Of a stretch of 53,090 bases of DNA, positions 25,713-34,436 are shown in pieces. Each line of letters opens with the position of its first letter. Positions within the stretch are counted from its first letter, which is position 1. Source of the DNA: Kangiellaceae bacterium (GTDB lineage: Bacteria > Pseudomonadota > Gammaproteobacteria > Enterobacterales > Kangiellaceae). The stretch is from NCBI GenBank assembly GCA_013373015.1, contig JABXIQ010000058.1, forward strand, positions 1 through 53,090, in the 5' to 3' direction. The position numbers were made by a program, and so were the translations under genes. Below the pieces are notes generated by a model. It was given only the letters and a program-made list of their open reading frames with translations. It was not told the DNA's origin and searched no databases.

Positions 25713-25949
25713 ATGTCAGAACAAAAACCTATCAAAAAAAACTATAAATTATTAGCTCTTGATGCTATAGGCTCCTTGACGATGGCACTTGGTGCAGCGG
25801 AGCATTTTGAGTATCTCTCCATCATCCCTGAAAAGTGGAAATTCGAACATTATGCTTTTTATTTGATAGGATTTGGGTTTTTATTAACCTTGCCCTACAT
25901 CATTGATGTCTACAAACAAAAAACCGGCAAGAAGCCTAGAGAAATCTAG
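25713..25949 (+). CDS. Small inner-membrane protein
   Basis: 78 residues, start ATG 25713 chosen because AGGAA lies seven bases upstream; a longer frame reaching back to 25569 overlaps the previous gene and lacks a site. Two hydrophobic stretches (LLALDAIGSLTMALGAAEHF; YAFYLIGFGFLLTLPYIIDVY) are separated by a polar loop, and the tail is basic. It has no recognised domain, but resembles short conserved proteobacterial membrane proteins. Its stop codon lies in the terminator stem, and it is the last gene of the slt unit. Confidence 0.7.
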   Translation: MSEQKPIKKNYKLLALDAIGSLTMALGAAEHFEYLSIIPEKWKFEHYAFYLIGFGFLLTLPYIIDVYKQKTGKKPREI

Positions 25950-25957
25950 GCTTTTTT
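25932..25957 (+). terminator. Terminator of the slt unit
   Basis: AAGCCTAGA / TCTAGGCTT around a GAAA tetraloop, followed by a run of six T; the stem contains the stop codon of the preceding gene. Confidence 0.93.
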
Positions 25958-25966
25958 GACTGTTAT

Positions 25967-27205
25967 TTAGAAGTATTTCTCTAAACTTATCGAGATATAA
26001 TCATCATTACGCAATGGATAGAACAAGCTGTCCATGGGTTTAGTATCATCAATTCCCTCAAAGAAACGAGCTTCAATAATTAGCTTCCAGCTATCCCCCA
26101 AACGACGGCTGGCTTCTAAGTTGTAAAAGCGTTGGCCATCAGCAAACGATAGGCCAAGCAAGGCTTCAGTTGATTGAACATCGTTCAGCGCCAAACGAAA
26201 ACCTGTTACTATAGTATCTTTTTGCTCGAAGCCACCTGGCAAAAGATCGCGCGAATCAGTTTGATACTCCATAATGACGCCCAAATCAGCGCCAGACTCA
26301 GTGATACCGTAAAAGCTGTATTCAAAGCCCGCAATAGCAGCCCAATAACGATCAACATCATATCCAGAGCGACTGATAGCTTCGAGTTTCCACAACCAAG
26401 CGTCTTTGGTAGCTTGAATATCCACGCTGGTTTGATCAATGGTCACATATAAAGGTCGTAGCGTTGGTGCAAGCGGATTACTTAAATCAGTCACGAAAAG
26501 AGGCTCGCGACTAGTGCCCGAAAAATGCGACAAACCCACATCCCAATCCCCTAAACTCTTTGACCAACGAATAGCACCATCTAAACGATGCTCTTCATCG
26601 GAGTCAGCATAAATCGGATTATCCGTATCAACCACTAATGGAAAGCGCAAACGGCCATCAAAACCAGCAAACGTTCGCTCACGAAAACCTGGCAATGCAA
26701 ACAGTTGGAATAAGCCCCACTCGCCCTCGGTTGAGAAGCTGAGCATTGGCTGTCCTAGCTTATCTTCACCATCCACATTTTCCACAAAGTCTGTCTGATT
26801 AATGATATCAACCAGGTGTTGCGACTCAGCTACCCCCCAAAAGACATGTCCTAAGCCTGCTTTGACTTCCCAAGTGTCACCAACATAGGTCAATAACAAC
26901 TCACGAACATCTCCATGGGTACGCTCATCATCCATGCTGTCCCAACGGTAAAAAGGCTTAAATACGACGCTAAACCCCGTATCTTCCCAAGCGTGATAAA
27001 ACTCTGGTTCAATTGCAATTGATAAACTATCTTGATCTTGGCCAAAGTCACCTTGTTCAAAGAAATAGCGTCCTTCTGCCTGAATTTGTCCTGTCCACTC
27101 AGCACTTTGAGTAGCAAAAGCTGCAATCATCAGCAGTATTGAAACAAAGACTTGTTTCACTGAATGGTTAAGCCAAAAACGGCTTGATTGAATTGTAAAA
27201 ATCAT
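25967..27205 (-). CDS. Predicted outer-membrane beta-barrel protein
   Basis: 412 residues. N-terminal signal sequence (hydrophobic stretch VFVSILLMIAAFATQSA), then alternating aromatic strands throughout, e.g. WEVKAGLGHVFWGVAES, WSKSLGDWDVGLSHFSG and LGDSWKLIIEARFF. It ends in a C-terminal Phe (SLEKYF), the usual BAM recognition signature. No plug, TonB box or porin loop motif is recognised. It may be a channel or a surface barrel that stands alone. The N-terminus is long for a signal peptide; a downstream start is possible. Confidence 0.72.
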   Translation of the reverse strand: MIFTIQSSRFWLNHSVKQVFVSILLMIAAFATQSAEWTGQIQAEGRYFFEQGDFGQDQDSLSIAIEPEFYHAWEDTGFSVVFKPFYRWDSMDDERTHGDVRELLLTYVGDTWEVKAGLGHVFWGVAESQHLVDIINQTDFVENVDGEDKLGQPMLSFSTEGEWGLFQLFALPGFRERTFAGFDGRLRFPLVVDTDNPIYADSDEEHRLDGAIRWSKSLGDWDVGLSHFSGTSREPLFVTDLSNPLAPTLRPLYVTIDQTSVDIQATKDAWLWKLEAISRSGYDVDRYWAAIAGFEYSFYGITESGADLGVIMEYQTDSRDLLPGGFEQKDTIVTGFRLALNDVQSTEALLGLSFADGQRFYNLEASRRLGDSWKLIIEARFFEGIDDTKPMDSLFYPLRNDDYISISLEKYF

Positions 27206-27391
27206 CCTAGCATACCAACTGGTCTGTTAATGATGATATTGTATTTGAAAGCCATTTTTATTACTAGTGATTAAATAAATTATCACGACCCTTTCACACG
27301 ATAGACAATATCAATCAGCCAGATCGTGCATTATTTGAACAATATGATAATCTGAAATTGAGCAATAACTGATATGTATTTCGGAGGTCAC

Positions 27392-27691
27392 ATGGCGCAA
27401 CAACTCCTGCCACGGCGTGGCCAGTGGTATAAAAGAAGCGACTTAAACGCGATTTTTGAAGTGGTAGCGATTGATGAGGATGAAGGAACCATTGAAGTTC
27501 AATACTTTAACGGTGAAATTGAAGAGCTAGACCAATCTAGCTGGCAACTGTTGACCTTAAGCGCGGCAGCGCCACCCGAAGATTGGACTGGAGCAATCGA
27601 AGCTGATGATTTTGACTTTGGCGAGACAAACTTTGATGCCCCCACCTCGTTAGATGATGCTTTGAACTTTTTAGACTCTGGTGATTATTGA
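27392..27691 (+). CDS. Small acidic conserved protein (DUF6763-like)
   Basis: 99 residues from ATG 27392, chosen because GGAGGT (27383-27388) precedes it; an ATG at 27374 has no site. The N-terminal half is a small beta barrel, GQWYKRSDLNAIFEVVAIDE then GTIEVQYFNGEIEELD; the second half is acidic, APPEDWTGAIEADDFDFGE. This pattern is familiar from a short gammaproteobacterial family. It has no cysteine or catalytic motif. Function unknown. No operon partner: the barrel gene is divergent and ung has its own promoter. Confidence 0.78.
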   Translation: MAQQLLPRRGQWYKRSDLNAIFEVVAIDEDEGTIEVQYFNGEIEELDQSSWQLLTLSAAAPPEDWTGAIEADDFDFGETNFDAPTSLDDALNFLDSGDY

Positions 27692-27766
27692 AACTTAAAG
27701 CCATCAAATACGCGCATTTCAGCATCGGAAGGAATAAGTAGTGGTTAGCAGCACTAACCGCTAGCA

Positions 27767-27795
27767 TTCAATTTATCCACATATTTCCCTATAAT
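27767..27795 (+). promoter_or_regulatory. Predicted promoter of ung
   Basis: TTCAAT (27767-27772), 17 bases, perfect TATAAT (27790-27795). The -10 is 30 bases before the ATG, giving a short leader. A hairpin GGTTAG/CTAACC lies upstream at 27743-27758. Confidence 0.5.
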
Positions 27796-27825
27796 ACCCC
27801 CTGAATTTCTTTATTTCTCAATAAG

Positions 27826-28503
27826 ATGGAATCTACTGACTTAGCGATAAACAGTTGGCAGCAAACCTTAGAAAGTGTCCAGCAACAACCTTATTTCAAG
27901 CAGGTTATAGCTTTTGTTGCCCAACAAAGAGCTGAGGGAAAAACCATTTACCCGCCGCAAGATAGAGTTTTTGCGGCTTTGCAAGCAACAGAGTTCAATC
28001 AAGTTAAGGTAGTGATTATTGGTCAAGACCCTTATCATGGCCCGAATCAGGCTAATGGCTTATGTTTTTCTGTAAATGCACAAGTGCCACTACCTCCATC
28101 TCTTCGAAATATTTATAAAGAAATAGAAAATGACTTAAATTGTAGTATGTCTAACAATGGAGATCTTAGTCGTTGGGCAGCTCAAGGAGTGTTATTACTG
28201 AATACAATCCTAACGGTAGAGCAAGCCAAAGCCCATTCACACAAAGGCAAAGGCTGGGAACAGCTTACCGATGCAATCATTCGATCGCTGAATGAAAGCC
28301 CACAGCACATTGTTTTTTTACTGTGGGGAGCTCACGCGCAATGCAAGTCTGACTTGATAAATAGCAAGAAACACACTATCTTAACCGCTCCACACCCGTC
28401 GCCTTTATCGGCGCATCGTGGTTTTTTTGGTTGTAACCATTTTTCAAAAACAAACCAAATACTTGAGAAGCATAAGCAAACGCCTATACAATGGCAATTG
28501 TGA
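27826..28503 (+). CDS. ung: Uracil-DNA glycosylase
   Basis: Removes uracil from DNA at the first step of base-excision repair; family 1 UDG. 225 residues, near E. coli Ung (229). The water-activating loop GQDPYHG is at 66-72 (Asp68), the uracil-binding CFSV segment follows, and the DNA-intercalating loop HPSPLSAHRGFFGCNHFSK is near the C-terminus. It has its own predicted promoter and no operon partner. Confidence 0.97.
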   Translation: MESTDLAINSWQQTLESVQQQPYFKQVIAFVAQQRAEGKTIYPPQDRVFAALQATEFNQVKVVIIGQDPYHGPNQANGLCFSVNAQVPLPPSLRNIYKEIENDLNCSMSNNGDLSRWAAQGVLLLNTILTVEQAKAHSHKGKGWEQLTDAIIRSLNESPQHIVFLLWGAHAQCKSDLINSKKHTILTAPHPSPLSAHRGFFGCNHFSKTNQILEKHKQTPIQWQL

Positions 28504-28544
28504 TTTTCGAAAGAGATGGAAAAGATTACGGGGTAGAAATCTAT

Positions 28545-28592
28545 TTTTGTACTGCCAATTGCGCCCCCTCCGTGCAGACAAAACTAGTGGGG
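28545..28592 (+). other. RNA hairpin with possible pseudoknot between ung and the next gene
   Basis: TTTTGT(a)CTGC (28545-28555) pairs with GCAG-ACAAAA (28574-28583). Its loop contains CCCCC (28564-28568), which can pair with GGGG (28589-28592) just past the stem, giving an H-type pseudoknot. A further hairpin AGATT/AATCT lies upstream, near 28524-28543. It ends 45 bases before the next start codon. No T-run, so it is not a terminator. Confidence 0.35.
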
Positions 28593-28636
28593 AACACTCT
28601 TTGTGGTAAAAGGATGACACAATAACTCGATGGAAT

Positions 28637-29608
28637 ATGAAACATCAATTTAAGCATTTTTTTATATGTTTGGTAGGTTTATTGCTTTGCAACATGGCCA
28701 GTGCCTCCTATTCTTCGCAAAATGAACCGCAAACCGAACACAACTCAAAACAAATAATAATTATCGCTAAACAATTCAAGGGAAATTATTCCAATATTGC
28801 TAAGTCCCTGAGCATTTCACCGCTAGCAGAACAATATACGATTACCAACATGTCACTAGACGACTGGCAACACAAGCCTGTTGTTGCAGATTTAATTATT
28901 CCTTTGGGCAACGAAGCTTTTAGATTTTTTGTTGAAAACGAGCCTGAAACACCAGTTTTAGCAAGTCTAATCACTTGCCCAGAATGGTTTTATCAAACCG
29001 TTGATAATCCACCCAAAAATATTAATGCGATTTTTTATGATCCTGATTTAATTAGGCAAACTGTGCTAGCAAAGCTACTAAAGCCGCATGCTTCATCGGT
29101 AGGCCTTATGAATATGCGTAATAATGAGCATATTCCTAAAATCTATTCAGAAGTGTTACAAAAGCTAAAACTTAAACTAAAGCAAAGCATTATTGACGAT
29201 CCAGCAGATGTTATTGAACAATACCCCACCCTTTCTGATCATTCCGATATTATTATCTTACGTCCAGATCCAGCTGTATATAATAGCCAAACCTTGCCTC
29301 GTATATTATTAACCAGTTATCGACAGCAAAAATTAGTTTTAGGCTATTCGACCGCGATGGTTAAAGCGGGCGCTGTTGCAACCACCTACACTAGCTTTGA
29401 TATGCTTCTGCAAGATCTTCAAGAATCAGCAAAAATATTACTAAACAATTCTAAACAAAAAATATTACGTCATAGCAAATACTACGATATAAAGTACAAC
29501 CATGAAGTTGCTAATTCAATGGGATTAAAAGCCATCTCCAAAATCGAACTAGAACAAGCGATAGAACAGCTTTATAATCAACTCAACAACAAAAACCAAT
29601 CAAATTAA
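28637..29608 (+). CDS. Periplasmic substrate-binding-like protein
   Basis: 323 residues with a signal peptide (FKHFFICLVGLLLCNMASASY). The rest resembles the ABC_sub_bind (TrpX/YnjB-type) fold: VVADLIIPLGNEAFRFF, then PVLASLITCPEWFY, NINAIFYDPDLIRQTVLAKLL and SSVGLMN, i.e. two Rossmann-like lobes. No permease or ATPase follows. Its partner is a membrane sensor whose start lies five bases after its stop, so it probably feeds ligand information to that sensor rather than to a transporter. The family call is moderate; ligand unknown. Confidence 0.65.
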   Translation: MKHQFKHFFICLVGLLLCNMASASYSSQNEPQTEHNSKQIIIIAKQFKGNYSNIAKSLSISPLAEQYTITNMSLDDWQHKPVVADLIIPLGNEAFRFFVENEPETPVLASLITCPEWFYQTVDNPPKNINAIFYDPDLIRQTVLAKLLKPHASSVGLMNMRNNEHIPKIYSEVLQKLKLKLKQSIIDDPADVIEQYPTLSDHSDIIILRPDPAVYNSQTLPRILLTSYRQQKLVLGYSTAMVKAGAVATTYTSFDMLLQDLQESAKILLNNSKQKILRHSKYYDIKYNHEVANSMGLKAISKIELEQAIEQLYNQLNNKNQSN

Positions 29609-29612
29609 TTTC

Positions 29613-31370
29613 ATGTTCAAAAAATCCAATATCGCCACACAATACAACTTCGCATTTTTTATAGCTTTTGTATTGTTACTACTAGCATTCAACTGGATCT
29701 TTTACCAATATAAACATGAACAGCATCGCCATTCGCAACAGCATATTGCCGAAACTATTCTTGACAATCTTGCCATTGAACTTGAATACGGCATATTCAT
29801 CGGCAGCCAAGAGCAACTTAAAAATATTATTAGCCCACTTAAAGACAACCCTGAAATTGCTGCCATTACCATTTATGACAATCAAAACAATACCCTTGCG
29901 GCTATTAGTAACAAGGCTGAGTTAAACATTTTAGAATCAGAAAAACTAAATCAAGTCGCCAAAGAAATCATTCAACGATCAAATATTGACATAGGGGAAG
30001 ATCCATTTCTTAGTGAACAGGCTTTAGAGCAATTAGCTGTAGAAAGAAAATTAGGTGAAGTAATTATAGAGTTAATCCCCCTTAACATAGCTTCACCCCA
30101 CTATAACTCTTATCAAATATTGTTTAACTGCATTCTGATTGGGTTATTCCTAACACTGTGGTTTTATGTTATTTACAAGCAAAATTCTGTCAAAACCATT
30201 ATTCGTCATCTCATTAGCTCATTAAATAACTCAGAGCTATCTAAAGAACTACAACCCCTTATTCAAACCACCCAAGGCAATCTTTTAACAAAAGCGGTTG
30301 CCAATAAGATTCTTTATGCCAAACATTTAGAACACCAATTAAATTTATTAAAAAAAGAGGTCAATGAAGCTCGCTTAGACGGTAATAGCGAACTTCAAGA
30401 GTTCATTGGATTTTTGAGAAAGAACCCTATTGAAAGTAGTGACTCTAGACTAACACTTTTTTATCAGGCGATTTCAGAAGAAGTAAGCAAAAACAAAACA
30501 GCGGTTTGGTTGAAAGATATCGTTAAACAAACACTAACTAATTATTCTACACTTGCAGATCAACACAATGTTATTGTACACGATCATTATTCTGGGGATA
30601 GACTCAACCATAAAGCTTTGTTGGATGACCACAATTTTCGCCGTTTCGTAACCATTGTATTAGAACAACTGATACTAATTTGCGAAAACAGCAACCTAAC
30701 CTTATCACTTGATCAAAGAAACAGTTATCAAAGCAATACCCTATTGCGAATCTCCATCGAATCTGACTCAGAGCAATTCAAGCAAGCTATATCTCATCAA
30801 AGTCTTTTTCAATTTAATGAACAACTTGCCATCAGTAATTATTGCAACAATATGCAACTCATCTCTGCAAAACATTTATTACGCAAGCTAGGGGGGGAAT
30901 ACTTTTATTTTGAAAACGAAATACGTTTCGAGATGCCTATATCTACTATTGAGCATGAGAATGTACATCACCACGAAGCAAAAATAGTGCCTATTAGTAA
31001 ACACATGAAAGCACTTGTTTTTGACTCAGACCCCGTGGATAAAATGGTGCTGATGGGTTATCTCGATAAACTAGGCCTAAAAACCGACAAAGCCACCACC
31101 AAGCAAGTTGTTTTGCAAAAAATTCGACACGAAAGTTTTGATTTCATCATGGTCAATTCAGAATTTCTGCGTGATTCCGATCCATTCTTTTTTGGCAACT
31201 TAGTCAGCGAGCTTAAACATATTGACAACAGATTAAAGGTATTAGTTGTGAGTAGCGATGATACCGTTAAAAACCATCCTATGTTCCGAAAATTACAGGC
31301 TGTTTATGTAGCAAAACCTTTAGATGTTGAAGAATTAAGAGCAATTCTACTCGAGCAAAGCTCTCTTTAA
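29613..31370 (+). CDS. Degenerate hybrid sensor with receiver-like domain
   Basis: 585 residues. TM helix about 13-32, a periplasmic domain to about 165 resembling the BarA N-terminal sensor region (ELEYGIFIGSQEQLKNIISPL), TM helix about 167-190, a cytoplasmic coiled coil with no recognisable HisKA His motif, a poorly matching HATPase-like middle, and a C-terminal receiver-like domain (about 473-580). In the receiver the first acidic pair is DSD, the conserved Lys568 is kept (AKPLD), but the phospho-acceptor Asp is Asn515 (FDFIMVNSE). It looks like a pseudo-kinase/pseudo-receiver. It follows the binding-protein gene. Confidence 0.7.
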   Translation: MFKKSNIATQYNFAFFIAFVLLLLAFNWIFYQYKHEQHRHSQQHIAETILDNLAIELEYGIFIGSQEQLKNIISPLKDNPEIAAITIYDNQNNTLAAISNKAELNILESEKLNQVAKEIIQRSNIDIGEDPFLSEQALEQLAVERKLGEVIIELIPLNIASPHYNSYQILFNCILIGLFLTLWFYVIYKQNSVKTIIRHLISSLNNSELSKELQPLIQTTQGNLLTKAVANKILYAKHLEHQLNLLKKEVNEARLDGNSELQEFIGFLRKNPIESSDSRLTLFYQAISEEVSKNKTAVWLKDIVKQTLTNYSTLADQHNVIVHDHYSGDRLNHKALLDDHNFRRFVTIVLEQLILICENSNLTLSLDQRNSYQSNTLLRISIESDSEQFKQAISHQSLFQFNEQLAISNYCNNMQLISAKHLLRKLGGEYFYFENEIRFEMPISTIEHENVHHHEAKIVPISKHMKALVFDSDPVDKMVLMGYLDKLGLKTDKATTKQVVLQKIRHESFDFIMVNSEFLRDSDPFFFGNLVSELKHIDNRLKVLVVSSDDTVKNHPMFRKLQAVYVAKPLDVEELRAILLEQSSL

Positions 31371-31372
31371 TT

Positions 31373-32761
31373 CTAATCTTGCAACAGTTTTTGCATGATC
31401 GGTAAAAACTGCTTCATTATCTCAGCTTCTGCTTTATGCTTTCCATGCTCAACATACTGTTGTCCATTCACCCAAACTGCTTTTATAGGATTGCAAGCCG
31501 CCTGTTTATTAAAAATCAAAGCATCGATTAGCTGGTTATCTTTCTTGCCGATTAAAGCAATAGAATTATTATCTAACTCTAACCAATCTGCCTTATGACC
31601 AACTTTTAATTTACCCGCCTGACGATTAAGACTTTGTGCACCGCCTATCGCTGCTTGGGTCCATAACCAATGGCCATTAGAACTAAAATCGCCATCGACC
31701 AATAAAGTTCGAGACTTATTCATCAAGCGCTGCTGGTACTCGAGCCAGCGCAACTCTTCTGTCGCTGAAACGGTAATATGGCTATCACTGCCAACTGACC
31801 AACGTCCTTGATGTTTTTTGTAATCCATCATATTAAAAAAGCCATCGCCTAGATTTGCTTCAGTAGTGGTGCACACTGAAACTACGGCTTTTGATTGAGC
31901 AACTTCAAACGTCTCCTGTTCAGTCATATGAGTGGCATGCACCAAACACCAGCGCTCATTAAGTTCAAACTGCTTCATCAACCAATCAACGGGTCTTTGG
32001 CTATAATGAGCAATGCAGTCACTAACTTCTTTAACTTGCTCCGCAATATGAATATGAATAGGAGCTTTTCTATCCAAACTATCTAGTGTATTGATGGCAA
32101 ACTTGATATCACTTCCACTCACAGCGCGCAAAGAATGCGGTGCAATACCAAAATTCTGATTATATTCTTTTGCCAAGAAAGAAATTTTACTAAGTAAGTT
32201 TGCGTAAGCTTCTTGATCATGAATAAAGCGCTTTTGCCCTTGATTGGCTGGCTGTTCGCCAAAACCCGCATAGCGATAAAACACTGGTAATAATGTCATT
32301 CCAATACCCGATTGCTTAGCAGCTTCAAACAACTGGAGTGACATTTCAGCTTGATTCGAATAGTGAGTTCCAGAGATATCGTGGTGCAAATAATGGAACT
32401 CACCTACAGAGGTGTAGCCCGCTTTAAGCATTTGCATATAAAGCGCACTAGCAATTATTCTTAAATCGTCAGGGGTAACCTTGCCAACAAAGTTGTACAT
32501 CGCATTGCGCCATGTCCAAAAACTGTCACTATCCTGCCCGCTCTGCTCTGCCAAACCCGCCATCGCCCACTGAAAGGCATGAGAATGGTTGTTAACCATT
32601 CCAGGAATGACTGAACCAGAAATTAATTCTCCATCAAACTGATGGTCTATGCGTGATTGAGGTTTAATTTCTTGAATAACCCCATTACAATCAACCTTTA
32701 ATAAAACGTCATTTGCCCAACCTTCGTCTAGTAATATGTGTTTGGCGAAAAATTGTTTCAT
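31373..32761 (-). CDS. hutF: Formimidoylglutamate deiminase
   Basis: Amidohydrolase-superfamily enzyme that converts N-formimino-L-glutamate to N-formyl-L-glutamate plus ammonia, the branch used by Pseudomonas-type histidine degradation. 462 residues. Metal ligands: NNHSHAFQWAMAG (H-x-H), HIHIAEQVKE, VHATHM and GSDSHITVS. AAGG is six bases ahead of the ATG. It is divergent from hutI across 52 bases and converges within two bases of the sensor gene. Confidence 0.93.
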   Translation of the reverse strand: MKQFFAKHILLDEGWANDVLLKVDCNGVIQEIKPQSRIDHQFDGELISGSVIPGMVNNHSHAFQWAMAGLAEQSGQDSDSFWTWRNAMYNFVGKVTPDDLRIIASALYMQMLKAGYTSVGEFHYLHHDISGTHYSNQAEMSLQLFEAAKQSGIGMTLLPVFYRYAGFGEQPANQGQKRFIHDQEAYANLLSKISFLAKEYNQNFGIAPHSLRAVSGSDIKFAINTLDSLDRKAPIHIHIAEQVKEVSDCIAHYSQRPVDWLMKQFELNERWCLVHATHMTEQETFEVAQSKAVVSVCTTTEANLGDGFFNMMDYKKHQGRWSVGSDSHITVSATEELRWLEYQQRLMNKSRTLLVDGDFSSNGHWLWTQAAIGGAQSLNRQAGKLKVGHKADWLELDNNSIALIGKKDNQLIDALIFNKQAACNPIKAVWVNGQQYVEHGKHKAEAEIMKQFLPIMQKLLQD

Positions 32762-32813
32762 GGTATGCCTTAATTAAGTGCCTGAAAATAGCTTGATAGT
32801 TTGAGATGATAAT
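32762..32813. promoter_or_regulatory. Divergent hutF-hutI promoter region
   Basis: 52 bases separate the two start codons. It contains a palindrome CTTAATTAAG (32769-32778), near the hutF ribosome site, and GATAATAT just before the hutI ATG. No copy of the TGTATATACA HutC-like site occurs here. Confidence 0.35.
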
Positions 32814-34031
32814 ATGAGCCAGACAGAAACGAAACCTTTTACCAGCTTAAATTTTGATAAGTTAATCCGTAACGTCAATATCGCTAGCATGGCAGCTACT
32901 AATGATTATGGCATGATTGAAAATGGCGCTGTAGGTATTACTGATGGCATAATTGCTTATGTAGGAGAAAATGAACCATTGCATGACGCTAAAGAAATTA
33001 TTGATGCTCAGGGTAAATGGTTATTGCCAGGCTTAATTGATTGCCACACTCACCTTGTTTATGGCGGCAATCGCGCTAATGAATTTGAAATGCGCTTAAA
33101 TGGCGCGTCTTATGAGGATATAGCAAAAGCAGGTGGTGGCATTATATCTAGTGTTAAAGCCACACGCGAAGCAAGTGAACAAGAGCTTTACGAAGCTGCG
33201 GGTAAACGTTTAGAAACATTAATTTCAGAAGGTGTCACCACAGTGGAAATCAAGTCAGGCTATGGTCTTGATTTGGAAACTGAACTTAAAATGTTGCGGG
33301 TGGCTAAGAAACTAGGTCAACAATATCCTGTCAGAATAAAAGCCACTTTTTTAGGTGCCCACGCTCTTCCCCCAGAATATAAACACAATACTGATGGCTA
33401 TATTGACTTAGTGTGCAATGAAATGATCCCTGCTGTAGCTCAAGAGCAATTAGCTGATTGCGTGGATGTATTTTGTGAAAATATCGGTTTTACTTATGCT
33501 CAAACTGAAAAAGTTTTTATCGCGGCAAAAAAACATGGCTTACAGGTTAAATTGCATGCCGAGCAACTTTCCGATCAAAACGGAGCTGGCTTAGTCGCTG
33601 ATTATCAAGGTTTATCAGCGGATCATCTAGAATATTTATCACAAGCTTCTATTGATAAAATGGCCAAACAAGGCACTATCGCCACTCTTTTACCAGGCGC
33701 TTTCTACTTTTTACGCGAAACTAAACTGCCACCTATCCAAGCCTTGCGCGATGCTGGGGTACCAATAGCCATAGCAACCGATCACAATCCAGGCACCTCT
33801 CCTTGTTTGTCGGTGCTACTAATGATGAATATGGCATGTACTTTATTCAAAATGACGCCATTAGAAGCCCTGCAAGGCGTGACAATCAATGCAGCTAAAG
33901 CCTTGGGGATAGATTCAGAAATTGGCTCAATTGAAATTGGCAAACAAGCTGATTTGGTATTATGGGATATAGAACACCCTAATCAATTGAGCTACCAATT
34001 TGGCGCAAAACCAAGATCAACTTTGGTTTAA
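32814..34031 (+). CDS. hutI: Imidazolonepropionase
   Basis: Third histidine-pathway step: hydrolyses 4-imidazolone-5-propionate to N-formimino-glutamate. 405 residues, amidohydrolase barrel with metal motif [47 protein letters not shown] and TDHNPGTSP. The gene converges with the GNAT gene, and their 3' ends overlap by 15 bases (34017-34031), so no terminator lies between them. Confidence 0.96.
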   Translation: MSQTETKPFTSLNFDKLIRNVNIASMAATNDYGMIENGAVGITDGIIAYVGENEPLHDAKEIIDAQGKWLLPGLIDCHTHLVYGGNRANEFEMRLNGASYEDIAKAGGGIISSVKATREASEQELYEAAGKRLETLISEGVTTVEIKSGYGLDLETELKMLRVAKKLGQQYPVRIKATFLGAHALPPEYKHNTDGYIDLVCNEMIPAVAQEQLADCVDVFCENIGFTYAQTEKVFIAAKKHGLQVKLHAEQLSDQNGAGLVADYQGLSADHLEYLSQASIDKMAKQGTIATLLPGAFYFLRETKLPPIQALRDAGVPIAIATDHNPGTSPCLSVLLMMNMACTLFKMTPLEALQGVTINAAKALGIDSEIGSIEIGKQADLVLWDIEHPNQLSYQFGAKPRSTLV

Positions 34032-34436
34032 GACCTTTTTCATATAATAACAATTAAGCTTTGCTTTTGAGTTTTCTACTATTCCAAAAACTTGAAAACC
34101 TTGTTTTAAATAAAATTCTTTTGCTTGAAAGCCCATAGTATCTAAAACAATGTTTTCACAGTTCCTCTTTCGGGCAATTGATTCAGCTTCATCAAGTAAT
34201 TTTGTGCCTAAGGACTGACCTCGATAATCTTCATGCACCCAAAGAATATCAACTAACAAACCACCCCACTGAGTTTTTCCTGTTAGCCCTGCTACAATGT
34301 GTTCATTTTCATCTTTAAAGTACAATGAAACAGGATTAAGATCTCTTTCGATAATGTTCGAGTTGTGAGTTTTTAATTGCTCAAAAACGAACTCATCATC
34401 TAATTTAGAATGCATATCAAACAATTTAAGATTCAA
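34017..34436 (-). CDS. GNAT-family N-acetyltransferase
   Basis: 139 residues, one GNAT domain: [40 protein letters not shown] carries the acetyl-CoA loop (RGQSLGTKL), and [17 protein letters not shown] is the C-terminal motif. The start is TTG at 34436, supported by AAAGGGG eight bases upstream; the later ATG at 34415 lacks a site. It overlaps hutG by 11 bases and is downstream of it, so it is probably translated with hutG. Acceptor unknown; a histidine-pathway amine or a regulatory role is possible. Confidence 0.8.
   Translation of the reverse strand: MNLKLFDMHSKLDDEFVFEQLKTHNSNIIERDLNPVSLYFKDENEHIVAGLTGKTQWGGLLVDILWVHEDYRGQSLGTKLLDEAESIARKRNCENIVLDTMGFQAKEFYLKQGFQVFGIVENSKAKLNCYYMKKVLNQS

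Noticed and set aside
29613-31370. Ordinary hybrid histidine kinase
   Set aside because: No HisKA phospho-acceptor motif is visible, the ATPase region matches poorly, and the receiver Asp is Asn.
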